Position numbers and translations under genes: made by a program
Shown here: piece by piece, positions 24,579-33,349 of the stretch
Layout: every line of letters begins with the position of its first letter
Position numbering within the stretch: the first letter of the stretch is position 1
Notes under the pieces: model-generated
What the model saw: only the letters and a program-made list of their open reading frames with translations
Told to the model about the DNA's origin: nothing
The model's database searches: none
Assembly (NCBI RefSeq): GCF_030817275.1
Contig: NZ_JAUSZD010000002.1
Coordinates: 2,914,001 to 2,978,000, forward strand
Origin: Paenibacillus sp. V4I7
GTDB taxonomy: Bacteria; Bacillota; Bacilli; Paenibacillales; NBRC-103111
Length of the DNA stretch: 64,000 bases
Reading direction: 5' to 3'

Positions 24579-25129
24579 AACAACTTCTGGAAAGCTTTCT
24601 CTGTCCTGCGCTATATGGAAGGTTTGAATACCGCGCAACCAGCTACCGTTATTTACCTGATAAAGCAGGACTTTGTTATATTGCGGTAGATAAAAAGAAC
24701 GTACTCAATATGAGTGATATAACTACCTTAATCAGATGGTATCATACGGAGCTGGAAATAAAGAATGATCCAGATATCCAAATTCCTATCAACAATGAAG
24801 AAATTGAAGCTGTCAGAAAAGATACCAAGGGGATAGTTCCGGAGGATCGTCTCAAAGTAATTGCAAGAAATAGAAAAATATCAGAATATGCAAAGGAGCT
24901 TTTATTAGAACAGTCAGCATTAAGTAAATCTAATTTTATTGTTGTAGCAAATAAGTTTTTATCTATTTCTATAGAGGAAAGCCTAGAGAGCAATGATATC
25001 TTATTGAATATTTTAGCTTTGGTGGACAGAAGAGTTGGAAAAAAGCGAATTTTAAACATGACCGAGAAGATGAAGTTAAAGCATCCAATTGTGCAGTATT
25101 TTTATGAGCTACGGCTTAGCACGTTATGA
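24560..25129 (+). CDS. Conserved hypothetical protein, SF0329-like
   Basis: ATG 24560 behind AGGAGG. 189 residues, soluble. The N-terminus MAWSKLKQLLESFLCPALYG followed by RFEYRATSYRYLPDKAGLCY and DKKNVLNMSD matches, as I recall it, the 'SF0329 family' of short bacterial proteins of unknown function. The rest is helical (LKVIARNRKISEYAKELLLE). Full length as far as I can judge. It is preceded by an overlapping small ORF. The role is unknown. Confidence 0.7.
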   Translation: MAWSKLKQLLESFLCPALYGRFEYRATSYRYLPDKAGLCYIAVDKKNVLNMSDITTLIRWYHTELEIKNDPDIQIPINNEEIEAVRKDTKGIVPEDRLKVIARNRKISEYAKELLLEQSALSKSNFIVVANKFLSISIEESLESNDILLNILALVDRRVGKKRILNMTEKMKLKHPIVQYFYELRLSTL

Positions 25130-25340
25130 ATGTTAATAAATAGTGTTTATTATCAAAATGCGACAGTTACATGCTGGAATTTAATATTTATCCCCCAACC
25201 CCCTAAACGCTACTACATCGAAACAACAAAAATATATCATAATTCACTATTCGGTATTAACATTTTCTAGTCCTAAAACCGACGGGCTACGGCAAAACGA
25301 CTCTACTAAGTGAATCATACAAGTGAATACACACATGGGG

Positions 25341-25368
25341 AGAGTGGGTCATTTCACTCTTTTTTTTT
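25341..25368 (+). terminator. Rho-independent terminator
   Basis: AGAGTG (25341-25346) / CACTCT (25355-25360) followed by nine T. It lies 210 bases after the SF0329-like gene. The remainder of 25130-25703 shows only a CTAACGG core (25564-25580, gttaacgggcaggataatgg) and no gene. Confidence 0.7.
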
Positions 25369-25703
25369 GAGTTTGACGCGGAAAGGAGTAGTTGTCGGAA
25401 ATTAAAGTAAATAGATGTATCTGTTTATGAAGCAATCATAATGTATCAATACACTCGTGCATTCCCATTCGGTTTGCACTGAACTGATGGCATGGAATGA
25501 GCAATTGGAAAGCGGGAATTAAAAATACAACAAGAGTGTCATCACTATTTATACCGATTCATTATGTTAACGGGCAGGATAATGGATAACAATCTGCCTA
25601 AATTACATTAATATTATTTTGAAACAATATCTCAATATATTCGTCTAATTAGAAATTGATCAATAAAGAATCGAGCAGTAGAAAAGGAAGATAAGGGGAA
25701 AAA

Positions 25704-26312
25704 ATGAAACTAAAATCTAGTATATTACTTTTTTGTACTCTAAGTTTGTTACTTACAGGATGTTATGAAGGCAAAGTTGATGCAATTAATGAACCAAACG
25801 AAATTATCAAGACTACAGCATTGGATCAGCAAGTTACTGTAAAACCAGTAGAAAAGCCCTTAACGCTGGATGCAGAATTTTTGGAAAACGTTAAAAAAGG
25901 ATATATTCCAGGAATAGAGTTTGGGCTAACTACCAATTTAGACAATATAAAATCCAAATGGGGAGAACCGCAAGAGAGAAGAATATTGGGCTTTGAACCT
26001 AATGACAAGGCTTACCGTTGGAAAAATTACCAGTACCATTACCTAAAGCTGGACAATCAAAATGAACGAGCGTATAGAATGGAAATATCTGGGAATGTAT
26101 TACCATATTCACTAACAGATGTAATTAATATGCTCGGTAAACCGAATACAGACAAATTAGATACTGACGGGAACCATTATATTGTTTATCTTATCGGTTA
26201 CAATACATTATCATTTCACGCGGAAACAAAAACATCTTCTATAAAATATGCTTCACTTAACATAAACCAGCCCGAAATAGACTTTGAAAAGTATCAGAAA
26301 GAAAAACTGTAG
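25704..26312 (+). CDS. Lipoprotein of the YjgB/DUF4309 type
   Basis: ATG 25704 behind GATAAGGGGA. 202 residues: a lipoprotein signal (LLTGC, Cys20), a linker, then ENVKKGYIPGIEFGLTTNLD and IKSKWGEPQERR ... LTDVINMLGKPN, the two-repeat DUF4309 pattern (KGxIPGIxF...K.WGxP). It is anchored outside the membrane; the function of the family is unknown. AT-rich and monocistronic. Confidence 0.75.
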   Translation: MKLKSSILLFCTLSLLLTGCYEGKVDAINEPNEIIKTTALDQQVTVKPVEKPLTLDAEFLENVKKGYIPGIEFGLTTNLDNIKSKWGEPQERRILGFEPNDKAYRWKNYQYHYLKLDNQNERAYRMEISGNVLPYSLTDVINMLGKPNTDKLDTDGNHYIVYLIGYNTLSFHAETKTSSIKYASLNINQPEIDFEKYQKEKL

Positions 26313-26639
26313 CTGTACATTAAACAGCGCAATGACTTAAAATTTTATTAAGAAGCAGATTCTATTTTTTCAGACACAACATCTACTTTTTAAATAAAAC
26401 GTTTTTTCACTGATTTTATAAAATATAGTAAACCGTTTTTACAATGACGATTGTGGTACTGACAGGTGGTATAACCGACGAGACAGCTGTATTTAAAGCA
26501 GAAGTATAAAAAGAGGTCTGGGGGTTTTCTATGAAACTCTCCCAGCCACTTACTTTTAAATGAAATTAGTAAAAAGAAAAGATGTAAACCATACAAAGTA
26601 TTGGCTTACTCTTTTTTTAATTGAATCCTGTAAAACAGT
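26313..26639. other. AT-rich intergenic stretch
   Basis: No supported gene. A weak hairpin (CTGGGgG...CtCCCAG, about 26518-26552) and a short frame reading MTIVVLTGGITDETAVFKAE near 26447-26510 may be a gene scrap, not assignable. Confidence 0.4.
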
Positions 26640-28085
26640 TTAAATCATCTTCACTCCGTGGCGCTCAAATGCTGCAGCTTCTAGAATTGACATCCCTTGA
26701 CTCTCGGCAACTTGAGCCAGTTTGTCCGAAACTTGCGGTGCAAAATGCTTCGCAGGAGCAGCATAAGACATTTCCCTTGCGCGCGCAGAGTTTCTGCGTT
26801 GGAACGGTCCCCAGATAGCAAAGGTTTTGCCCGGGCTTTGAATATTGACAAAAAGAGTGTTTCCGTCAGGTGAGAAGATAGGTCCTGCCAATTCAGATCC
26901 ACTTAGACGGTTGTGGGCAAAAGGATAGATTTTGCCTTCTGGTGTAATCCCCATAATTCGATCATCACCTGAACCATCTTCTGCAAACCAAAGGTCGCCC
27001 CACGGAGTCATGCAAATATTATCTGGATATTCCATGTCATTTGCATCCCTTCCCTCATAGAAAAGCTCCAAGGTATTGGTTGCTGGGAAATAGCGGTAAA
27101 CGCGTCCAAGTTTTTTGTCACCGGCAGAGGTGTCATCGAACCAGAAGACACCCGCTTGGAAGAACGCTCCCTCTAGTCTACTGAATTCAATACAGCCTTG
27201 TGCCTTGGCATCCTCGCGGCAGAGATGAGGATCTAGTTCCTTCCAAACAATCTGAAATTTTTGTCCTGTTTTAAATGTGCTTGCTGCTGGATCAGTTACC
27301 GCTTCAATCGCTGCCGCATAAAGCTTTCCGCCTTTTTGTAACGCACCCGGATTTTGGCTCTTGTCATTTGGGATAAAACGGTATAGGTAACTTGGGCTAG
27401 CATCCTCGGTTAAGTATACAAATCCTGTCGCTGGGTCAATCGCGCAGGCTTCATGAGAAAAGCGTCCCATATCCTTGATTGGGGTTCTGGACATTTCGTT
27501 CTCCGGCTGCTGCGGGTCCACTTCGAATACGTATCCATGTGTCGCGGAACGTGTTTCTTCACAAGTCAGCCAGGTACCCCAAGGTGTCGCTCCTCCGGCA
27601 CAATTTCGGATTGTACCTGAAGAGGTTACATATTCTTTGATGACTTCTCGATTTGGACCAACAACTATAGCTGTTGTACCACCTATAGCGGCAGGATTAT
27701 AAGGGTTGATTCCAACTACCGGATTGGCTCCGCTTGTCCCTAATTCATGATTGCGAACAAGAATGGTTGTATTGTTAGGTCCTTCAAAAGCTGCCATTCC
27801 ATCAAAGGCTCCAGGGATTTTTTCGCCGTTTGTCAGCTGACCACCCTCTTCGGAAATAATTTTGTAATGAAAACCCTCTGGAAGATCAAGAATACCGTTT
27901 GGATCCGGTACTAAAGGACCATACCCGCCAAAGCCGCTGGTTGGATTATTGGTTGTATCCGCAGATGTTTTTGAACCGAGTGCTAATACTCCAGTCGATC
28001 CAAGGGTAAGAGCAAGTGTGCCCATTCCTCCCGCTTTTAAGAAATCTCTCCTATTCATGCCATTATTAGATGTTTGACTACTCAT
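26640..28085 (-). CDS. Secreted PhoX-like (DUF839) phosphatase-family protein
   Basis: Start ATG 28085 (MSSQTSNNGMNRRDFLKAGG); an in-frame ATG at 28094 is only two bases from the GGTGAGGAG site. 481 residues. The N-terminus is a twin-arginine signal (RRDFLK then GTLALTLGSTGVLALGS), so it is exported folded. The PhoX/DUF839 body has GPLVPDPNGILDLPEGFHYK, LVRNHELG, CAGGATPWGTWLTCEET, RFSHEACAIDPATG and DNICMTPWGDLWFAEDGSG. PhoX enzymes are calcium/iron alkaline phosphatases; many DUF839 proteins are unproven. Monocistronic. Confidence 0.88.
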   Translation of the reverse strand: MSSQTSNNGMNRRDFLKAGGMGTLALTLGSTGVLALGSKTSADTTNNPTSGFGGYGPLVPDPNGILDLPEGFHYKIISEEGGQLTNGEKIPGAFDGMAAFEGPNNTTILVRNHELGTSGANPVVGINPYNPAAIGGTTAIVVGPNREVIKEYVTSSGTIRNCAGGATPWGTWLTCEETRSATHGYVFEVDPQQPENEMSRTPIKDMGRFSHEACAIDPATGFVYLTEDASPSYLYRFIPNDKSQNPGALQKGGKLYAAAIEAVTDPAASTFKTGQKFQIVWKELDPHLCREDAKAQGCIEFSRLEGAFFQAGVFWFDDTSAGDKKLGRVYRYFPATNTLELFYEGRDANDMEYPDNICMTPWGDLWFAEDGSGDDRIMGITPEGKIYPFAHNRLSGSELAGPIFSPDGNTLFVNIQSPGKTFAIWGPFQRRNSARAREMSYAAPAKHFAPQVSDKLAQVAESQGMSILEAAAFERHGVKMI

Positions 28086-28239
28086 AAAGTACATGTCTCC
28101 TCACCAATAATTTTTTAAATCTAGTAATAGTTTAAATGGCAATTGTTAAAGAAAAACCTGAGTTTTGTAAAACTCCAGTAATCAATCAGTTAAGAAAATG
28201 TAAAAAAGAAATTTTGGAAAGTAAATGCCCTACTAGAAG

Positions 28240-28765
28240 AGCAACCCTTATAAAAAAATGTTGAAAGCTACCCAAGAACACTCGTCCCTATCAAATTTAC
28301 TAAACCGAGAATTCAAACAAGATATCCCAGGTAAGGTACTACTTACTGACATTACTTATTTATATTGCGGAAAGGGACAAAAGACTTATTTGTCCACTAT
28401 TAAGGATAGTTCAACGAATGAAATATTGGCTTATAACGTTTCAAATGGACATACGCTAGATTTAGCTACGGATACATTGATAGAATTAAAGAAAAATAGA
28501 CGATTAAAGTTTGCAGAAGGAGCCTTTATTCATTCAGATCAAGGAGTACACTATACTAGTCCCACTTTTCAGCGGCACGTAAAAAACTAGGGCTAGGACA
28601 ATCAATGTCAACCAAGAGGAAACTTTTGGGATAACGCTCTACAAGAGTCTTTTTGGCCATTTTAAAGATGAGGCATAATAAAACCGTGTAATTCTTTAGA
28701 AGAACTCAAAACGGAAATATGAACTACTATAACAATTTCAGATGTATCCATTAAGGTAAATGGTT
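28240..28765 (+). pseudogene. IS3-family transposase OrfB remnant (1)
   Basis: 110 clean codons from 28258: SNLLNREFKQDIPGKVLLTD (first Asp of the DDE triad in TDITYL), STIKDSSTNEILAYNVSNG, then FIHSDQGVHYTSPTFQRHV (second Asp). After 28590 the sense continues in other frames (KLGLGQSMS, GNFWDNALQESFFGHFKDE with the Glu region) through several stops to about 28765. The N-terminal OrfA and HTH parts are missing. Non-functional. Confidence 0.8.
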
Positions 28766-28790
28766 GAACTAACGGAAACTATAGTTCAAT
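28766..28790 (+). repeat. CTAACGG element (copy 4)
   Basis: TTGAACTAACGGAAACTATAGTTCAATAAAAG is itself palindromic (TTGAACTA...TAGTTCAA). It marks the end of the IS3 remnant. The following 28795-29130 has no supported gene. Confidence 0.65.
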
Positions 28791-29036
28791 AAAAGAGCAA
28801 TTTTATAGAAGTGAAGGTGAGTGTTTGAAAAAAATATTGAGTTTAGAAATACTTCTGTACTTCTTGCTATAACAATTAGAATTAGCTCAAGTACCTGTTG
28901 AAACTCTGATCTCTTTCCCATTGTTGAGTGCTGAATATACCATGGAAAAAGAAAGAAAGGATGATAATCTTGAATGATCTTGCTCATTTTATATTGTTTG
29001 TAACTTTTGGGATCATGCAGAACGAAAGTTCAATCA

Positions 29037-29085
29037 ATAAGGGCTGCCAAGAGGTGGCTCTTTGCTCCGCTAACGAGCAGAATTC
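29037..29085 (+). repeat. Hairpin plus CTAACGG element (copy 5)
   Basis: AAGGGCTGCC/GGTGGCTCTT stem followed by GCTCCGCTAACGAGCAGAATTC. Same order (hairpin, then core) as the second half of copy 1. Confidence 0.5.
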
Positions 29086-29150
29086 TTAAAGAAGGTAGAT
29101 GGAAATATTTATTGAAATTATATGTAACTTAAATGAAAAGAGGGGCTTTA

Positions 29151-29597
29151 ATGGTCTTATTACAGTATGAAGATTGGCAACCGCATTGGCAAAAGTTATT
29201 TGAAAAACTTGATAAGGAAAGCTATAGTAATTTGACCACTGATGAAAGAATTTGGTACAACGTAAGAGGTGTCATTGATAGTATCAGCGACGGTGGAATC
29301 ATTAGTTTTTATTACAATTCTGGTGCTGATACAATGGAAGATACATTGGAAGACCTGTATAAAATTAACGCCTCACAAGTAGTTGACCAATTAAAAAAAG
29401 TGAATTTATTATTTCCAAATGGCAAAACACCCCAAAATATTGATGAAAGAAATGAAGTAATTAATTCATGGAATGATGGAGAACACGATCACTTATTTGA
29501 ATTATTTGAAACGCTAGACAATCAGTTCTATAACGAACTCAGTGAGGACTTGGAAACGAAGTTAAAAACTGTTGTAAAACGAATTATACAAACTTGA
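29151..29597 (+). CDS. DMP19-family (DUF4375) protein
   Basis: ATG 29151 behind AGAGGGG; an upstream in-frame ATG at 29133 has no site. 148 residues. LTTDERIWYNVRGVIDSISD then GGIISFYYNSGADTMEDTLE, INASQVVDQL and LLFPNGKTPQNIDERNEVIN follow the DMP19/DUF4375 signature along the whole length. Related proteins are described as DNA mimics or as toxin-immunity partners; which applies here is unknown. Confidence 0.8.
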   Translation: MVLLQYEDWQPHWQKLFEKLDKESYSNLTTDERIWYNVRGVIDSISDGGIISFYYNSGADTMEDTLEDLYKINASQVVDQLKKVNLLFPNGKTPQNIDERNEVINSWNDGEHDHLFELFETLDNQFYNELSEDLETKLKTVVKRIIQT

Positions 29598-29601
29598 CCA
29601 T

Positions 29602-29700
29602 TCAACTAACGGAAACGATAGCTCCATAACATCAAGACGAGGCTGCTGCGGGATTAAAACGGCAGCCTCGTTGAAGTTACGGGAGAATGTTTTAATAAAC
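29602..29700 (+). repeat. CTAACGG composite element (copy 6)
   Basis: CAACTAACGGAAACGATAGC (from 29604), terminator stem ACGAGGCTGC (29637-29646) / GCAGCCTCGT (29662-29671), then GAAGTTACGGGAGAATGTTTTA. The hairpin sequence is close to that of copy 1. Confidence 0.75.
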
Positions 29701-29883
29701 AGAAACTTTCCGTTGTCCAGTTTTTTTCTGCGATGTATTCTAAAGGTATCCTTTAGAAAGCGAGTGATTATCGTGAAAAATATTAAATATGTTGGCAACG
29801 CAATTATTTTTGAGGTGCGGAAGGGATAATCACTAGCAGTGTTCTCTTCCGTGCAAAGCCCAAATTACGGAGGGAGAGCATAT

Positions 29884-30663
29884 ATGTCTTTCAGTAATTA
29901 CGGTGAACTATGCACAGAGGTCTATGACCTAACCAAGAAAATTGGGCAATCATTAGGCGGAGACATTGAGTATTATCGCGAAAAGCTTAAGCATTGCAAT
30001 GGGCGCATTCTGGAGGCCATGGTTGGCTCTGGACGTGTGATCATTCCTCTTCTTGAATTGGGCTTGATTGTAGACGGCGTGGATTATTCCCCGCAAATGT
30101 TGGCTTCATGCCGAAGTCGTTGTGAAGAACGCGGACTAACTCCCAACTTATATGAGGCAAACTTACAAGAACTTTCTTTGCCGCACAAGTATGAGGCAAT
30201 CATCATTCCCGCGGGCTCATTTTTGTTGATTGAACAACGGGAAGAGTCGTTGCAGGTTTTACACCGATTGTACGATCATTTGGAATCAGGCGGGCAGTTG
30301 ATCCTCGATTTGTTCTTGCCAGACAACAAATACAACAATTCCGAGCTTGGAAGATGGGGAGGATTCGTAACATACCACTTGCCTAACGGTGATATAATCA
30401 CGATGGAAAGCAAGTGCATTGAAGCTGATTTATTCTTTAATCAATACCGAGTAAGTTACTTGAAATATAAAAAGTGGCGTAATGGGACATTAGTCCAAAC
30501 GGAACTGCAGCGTTTTGCATTGCGCTGGTATGGAGTTGAGGAATTTAAATACGTCCTTGAGAGCGTTGGGTTTTCAAATGTAATCGTTTTCGCAGATTTT
30601 GACGATGAAAAAAAGCCGACCGGCGGTAATCAGAGATTTATCTATCAAGCTGTTAAATCATAA
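29884..30663 (+). CDS. SAM-dependent methyltransferase
   Basis: ATG 29884 behind GGAGGGAGAG. 259 residues, class I fold. Motif I is RILEAMVGSGRVIIPLLELG, then VDGVDYSPQMLASCRSRC and a PAGSFLLI segment. A GGQLILDLFLPD strand and a C-terminal domain (YGVEEFKYVLESVGFSNVIV) follow, typical of small-molecule methyltransferases. Full length. The target is unknown. Its stop abuts an IS3 remnant on the opposite strand, with the two ends touching at 30663/30664. Confidence 0.88.
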   Translation: MSFSNYGELCTEVYDLTKKIGQSLGGDIEYYREKLKHCNGRILEAMVGSGRVIIPLLELGLIVDGVDYSPQMLASCRSRCEERGLTPNLYEANLQELSLPHKYEAIIIPAGSFLLIEQREESLQVLHRLYDHLESGGQLILDLFLPDNKYNNSELGRWGGFVTYHLPNGDIITMESKCIEADLFFNQYRVSYLKYKKWRNGTLVQTELQRFALRWYGVEEFKYVLESVGFSNVIVFADFDDEKKPTGGNQRFIYQAVKS

Positions 30664-31023
30664 TTAAGAAAGCCCCCTGTACAAGATGGTCAAAGACCCC
30701 AAATTGTAGACAATGAAAAAAAGCCCTATGCTGCAAGCTGGCGCCGATATTCTATCGGTGTCAGCTTGTTTAGCTAACTGTAATCCTTGATCGCTATGAA
30801 CGATCACTCCAGTCACGTCTTTGTGTTGTTTAAAGGCCTTGTCAAACGTCTTTAACACTAACTCGTTGTCGTTACGATGGCTGATGTGAAATGCGACTAT
30901 GTCGTTGCCGTATAGATCCTTGATGGCCGACAAATATAGTCGCTGATCTCCCACACGGTACGGTGTGACGTCGGTAACCCATTTGTCATTCGGCTTACCT
31001 GCCGTGAAATCTCTATTTAACAA
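30664..31023 (-). pseudogene. IS3-family transposase remnant (2), internally deleted
   Basis: MLNRDFTAGKPNDKWVTDVT (first catalytic Asp), YLSAIKDLYGNDIVAFHISH and GVIVHSDQG (second Asp) are typical OrfB. Directly after HSDQG the frame enters non-coding IS end sequence (FIVYNLGSLTIL comes from TGTCTACAATTTGGGG, the kind of terminal repeat seen in this family). So the C-terminal third is deleted. An inverted repeat CAAGCTGGCGCCGATA.../...CAGCTTG lies at 30739-30773. Confidence 0.75.
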
Positions 31024-31097
31024 GTTTTTAAAGTATGCATATTTATATCATTTACTTACCAAAAGGAGAGTGCTTGTGCGTATAAATAAGGAAGTAA

Positions 31098-31124
31098 AAA
31101 AAGCCTATATCGATTAGGCTTTTT
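31098..31124. terminator. Terminator hairpin
   Basis: AAAAAGCCTA (31098-31107) / TAGGCTTTTT (31115-31124), symmetric with A and T tails, so usable from both sides. Confidence 0.7.
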
Positions 31125-31254
31125 AACTTATTATCCTATACGTCAATCTCCTGATACATCTGAATGAAATGAAATAATTGAAATTGGAGATCAATTACAG
31201 AAAGTAAGTATTAATATTTTAGGATAAAGGTAAAGTTTTTGCAGCTTATTTAGT

Positions 31255-31776
31255 CTAAGTGGTTTGGGATTGTATGGAAGATTGCCCGTTCCGAGAAAGT
31301 TTTCGGGCATATTTCCTAACCCAAGGAATAACCCAGTAATCCCCGCCGAAGCGACCCGCGTTCATCCCCGCTGCCAAGAGGAAAAATTGGATGAGGATCA
31401 GGTTCGGATTGAGGCTAATCGTCCCGGCAAACAAAAAATTGAAGTTCATGAAGATGCCCATGAATGCCGCGAACGTGGTGAGAGTACCTGTGATCAAGCC
31501 AAGACCAACGAGAAACTCGCCCCATGGGATCAGGAAATTAAAAACATCCACATTCGTCAGGGTGAAATCTTGAAGGAAGTCCCCGTACCATTGTTGAACA
31601 ATAGGCTTTTCTCCACCCGCTTTGGCAATCGCTCCCTTCATAAATCCGGAAGCATCGAACGGCTTGTCGCTGGATAATTTTCCCCACCCGGCTGAGATGA
31701 ATTTCCATCCCACATACAGCCGTAACACAGTCAAGAGTCCTGCCGCCGTCATACTGTTTCGCAACCAATTCATCAT
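31255..31776 (-). CDS. DoxX-family membrane protein
   Basis: Start ATG 31776 (or 31773) behind TTGGAGGG on the minus strand. About 173 residues with four membrane helices: LTVLRLYVGWKFISAGWGKL opens the DoxX fold, then FNFLIPWGEFLVGLGLITGT, LTTFAAFMGIFMNFNFLFAG and LIQFFLLAAGMNAGRFGGDY. DoxX/SURF4-type proteins are linked to thiosulfate:quinone oxidation or redox homeostasis. Monocistronic here. GC is higher than in the flanking AT-rich debris. Confidence 0.85.
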   Translation of the reverse strand: MMNWLRNSMTAAGLLTVLRLYVGWKFISAGWGKLSSDKPFDASGFMKGAIAKAGGEKPIVQQWYGDFLQDFTLTNVDVFNFLIPWGEFLVGLGLITGTLTTFAAFMGIFMNFNFLFAGTISLNPNLILIQFFLLAAGMNAGRFGGDYWVIPWVRKYARKLSRNGQSSIQSQTT

Positions 31777-31992
31777 GAAAAATCCCTCCAAAATACGTAT
31801 TTGGTCATCATTATTCGACCAGAAAAGAATTGTGCACTGTTTGCAACTTTGTTAAACCACTCCCCCTATGTTTCCCTATGGAATAACTTTAAACATAGGT
31901 ACACATTTTTGCATTAGGGAAACTTTTGATGATTTTAATATACGCTGAAGAAAGGTTTTTGTAAACCGAAATTTACTCGCGGCAACTCCTAT

Positions 31993-32020
31993 TTTTGTTC
32001 ATTCAAGTAACGGGCAAGTT
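31993..32020 (+). repeat. CTAACGG-type element (copy 7), uninterrupted intron-site twin
   Basis: TTTTTGTTCATTCAAGTAAC then GGGCAAGTT. This is the continuous version of the sequence that flanks the group II intron (TTTTTTTGTTCA | TTCAAGTAACGGGC). The rest of the 31777-32095 gap holds no gene. Confidence 0.75.
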
Positions 32021-32095
32021 TAACGCAACTTTCTGACTGCTGGAGGAGTCAATAAAGATGTTAAGAAATAGAGATCATCAGAGCAGGTGGATAAT

Positions 32096-32660
32096 TTGAA
32101 ACGTTTACTCTCCCTGATAATGGCTTTTACAATGGTCTTCTTTTTTTCAAATGAACAAGATGTTAAAGCTTTGTCGTGCGTTGATGTGGGAAGTCCCCAA
32201 GCAGCTTTAGAAATGTTTGGTGGAGCTGTTTACGGTGAAGTTAAGCAAATAAAGGTGGACTTGAAGCAAGAGGGGTTTTCGGGGACAAAAGAGAAAATTA
32301 GATATATTTTAGTTGAAGTTGAACGAAGTTGGATTACTGAAGTTGATTCGCAAATTATTGTAGCAACTGATTACACCTGGGGCTATGAATTCAAGGAAGG
32401 GAATAAATACTTAATATACATTAGCGAAGTGGATGGCGAATTAAGCAGCAGTTCGTGCAGCACGACAATTGAAATAAGGCAACCCTACGCAAGTAACTGA
32501 ACTGTTCGGTGAAGGATTACGACCAATACTACAAGTAAACGTAGAACACAAGATGTGGTTTATGTTTGAACAGGATATTGATGTGTACATTGTTGTAGTT
32601 GCATTAGTGTTCGTAGTGATCGCTGTCCGTTTCATGAGAGCAAGTAAGAAAAAAGGTTAA
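32096..32660 (+). pseudogene. Secreted protein with C-terminal anchor, frameshifted
   Basis: TTG start 32096 behind AGCAGGTGG. A signal peptide (MKRLLSLIMAFTMVFFFS) precedes a small beta domain (FGGAVYGEVKQIKVDLKQEG ... EGNKYLIYISEVDGELSSSS). The frame ends at 32500. One base over, the sense continues as NPTQVTELFGEGLRP, then a membrane helix (VYIVVVALVFVVIAVRFMRA) and SKKKG stop at 32660. A single indel near 32480 thus separates the body from its anchor. I do not recognise the family; CxxC-type cysteines (SCVD, SSCS) suggest a disulphide-bonded extracellular domain. Confidence 0.65.
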
Positions 32661-32680
32661 GGGTACGAATAGCAAACATT

Positions 32681-32758
32681 GCGCTAACGGGTACGATGCT
32701 TCATAAACAAATTGTAAAAGAAGAAAGCGGCGGGATATTTCCAGCCGCTTCTTTGTAC
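32681..32758 (+). repeat. CTAACGG element (copy 8) with terminator
   Basis: GCGCTAACGGGTACGATGCTTCATAAAC, then stem AAGCGGC (32725-32731) / GCCGCTT (32744-32750) and TCTTTG. Confidence 0.7.
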
Positions 32759-32801
32759 ATAATAAAAAAGGATACGTTCAGGTTTAAGATGATTATAAAG
32801 A

Positions 32802-32837
32802 TTGACGTCGACACAATATGTGTATATACTCATATTT
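32802..32837 (+). promoter_or_regulatory. Sigma-A promoter with overlapping MarR-type operator
   Basis: TTGACG (32802-32807), 17-base spacer, TATACT (32825-32830). The near-palindrome ATGTGTATATACTCAT (about 32818-32833) covers the -10 box. The predicted transcription start is at or next to the marR ATG (32838), so the mRNA would be leaderless. Autorepression is the simple reading. Confidence 0.6.
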
Positions 32838-33302
32838 ATGAGAGAACATAATTCAACTTCAGATTTTTCAGGGACGACCGATTATACAGCAGAGTGCGCT
32901 TGCTTGAATTTAAGAAAAGCGTCCCGGTTCATTACCAGTTTATATGATGAATATTTAAGACCAGTCGGGCTTCGGGCAACCCAATTGTCTGTCCTTATGG
33001 CACTTGAACAGGCCGGGTCTGTCACCATTACATCTCTCTCCGAAATACTTCTGATGGATAGGACCACATTGCCACGGGATCTCAAGCCGCTTGAGAGACA
33101 GGGCTGGGTGTCGATCACGGAAGGGGAGGATCGCAGGAAACGATTTATTGCTCTGACACCCGACGGCCGGGACCTGCTTAAGCGTACGCTGCCGTTATGG
33201 GAACAGGCGCAAATCCGTATTCGAGACTATATGGGCGATGACCCTTATAAAGGTTTGCTTGGTCAATTGTCTGATATCGTTAAGCTGAATAGGCGAGATT
33301 AA
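32838..33302 (+). CDS. MarR-family transcriptional regulator
   Basis: ATG 32838 (MREHNSTSDFSG); upstream codons lie within the promoter. 154 residues. Core: CACLNLRKASRFITSLYDEY followed by LRPVGLRATQLSVLMALEQA, winged helix SVTITSLSEILLMDRTTLPR and wing EGEDRRKRFIALTPDGRDLL. It carries Cys residues near the N-terminus (ECACL), where some relatives sense oxidants. It probably represses itself and the Fe-S protein gene, since GTGTATATACAC-type palindromes sit at both promoters. No ribosome site is visible. Confidence 0.88.
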   Translation: MREHNSTSDFSGTTDYTAECACLNLRKASRFITSLYDEYLRPVGLRATQLSVLMALEQAGSVTITSLSEILLMDRTTLPRDLKPLERQGWVSITEGEDRRKRFIALTPDGRDLLKRTLPLWEQAQIRIRDYMGDDPYKGLLGQLSDIVKLNRRD

Positions 33303-33318
33303 TTTTTTTTCACCTAAA

Positions 33319-33334
33319 AGGTGTATATACACTT
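33319..33334 (+). promoter_or_regulatory. MarR-type operator, second copy
   Basis: GTGTATATACAC (33321-33332), a perfect 12-bp palindrome, lies between marR and the Fe-S protein gene, 18 bases before the latter's start and ahead of its GAAAGGAT ribosome site. Confidence 0.6.
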
Positions 33335-33349
33335 AATGAGAAAGGATAG

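Noticed and set aside
28978..29099. 39-codon ORF starting TTG after GAAAGGATG
   Set aside because: Its second half is the terminator-plus-CTAACGG element; coding potential is doubtful.
31264..31677. 137-codon plus-strand ORF
   Set aside because: Antisense to the DoxX gene, whose membrane helices and ribosome site are convincing.
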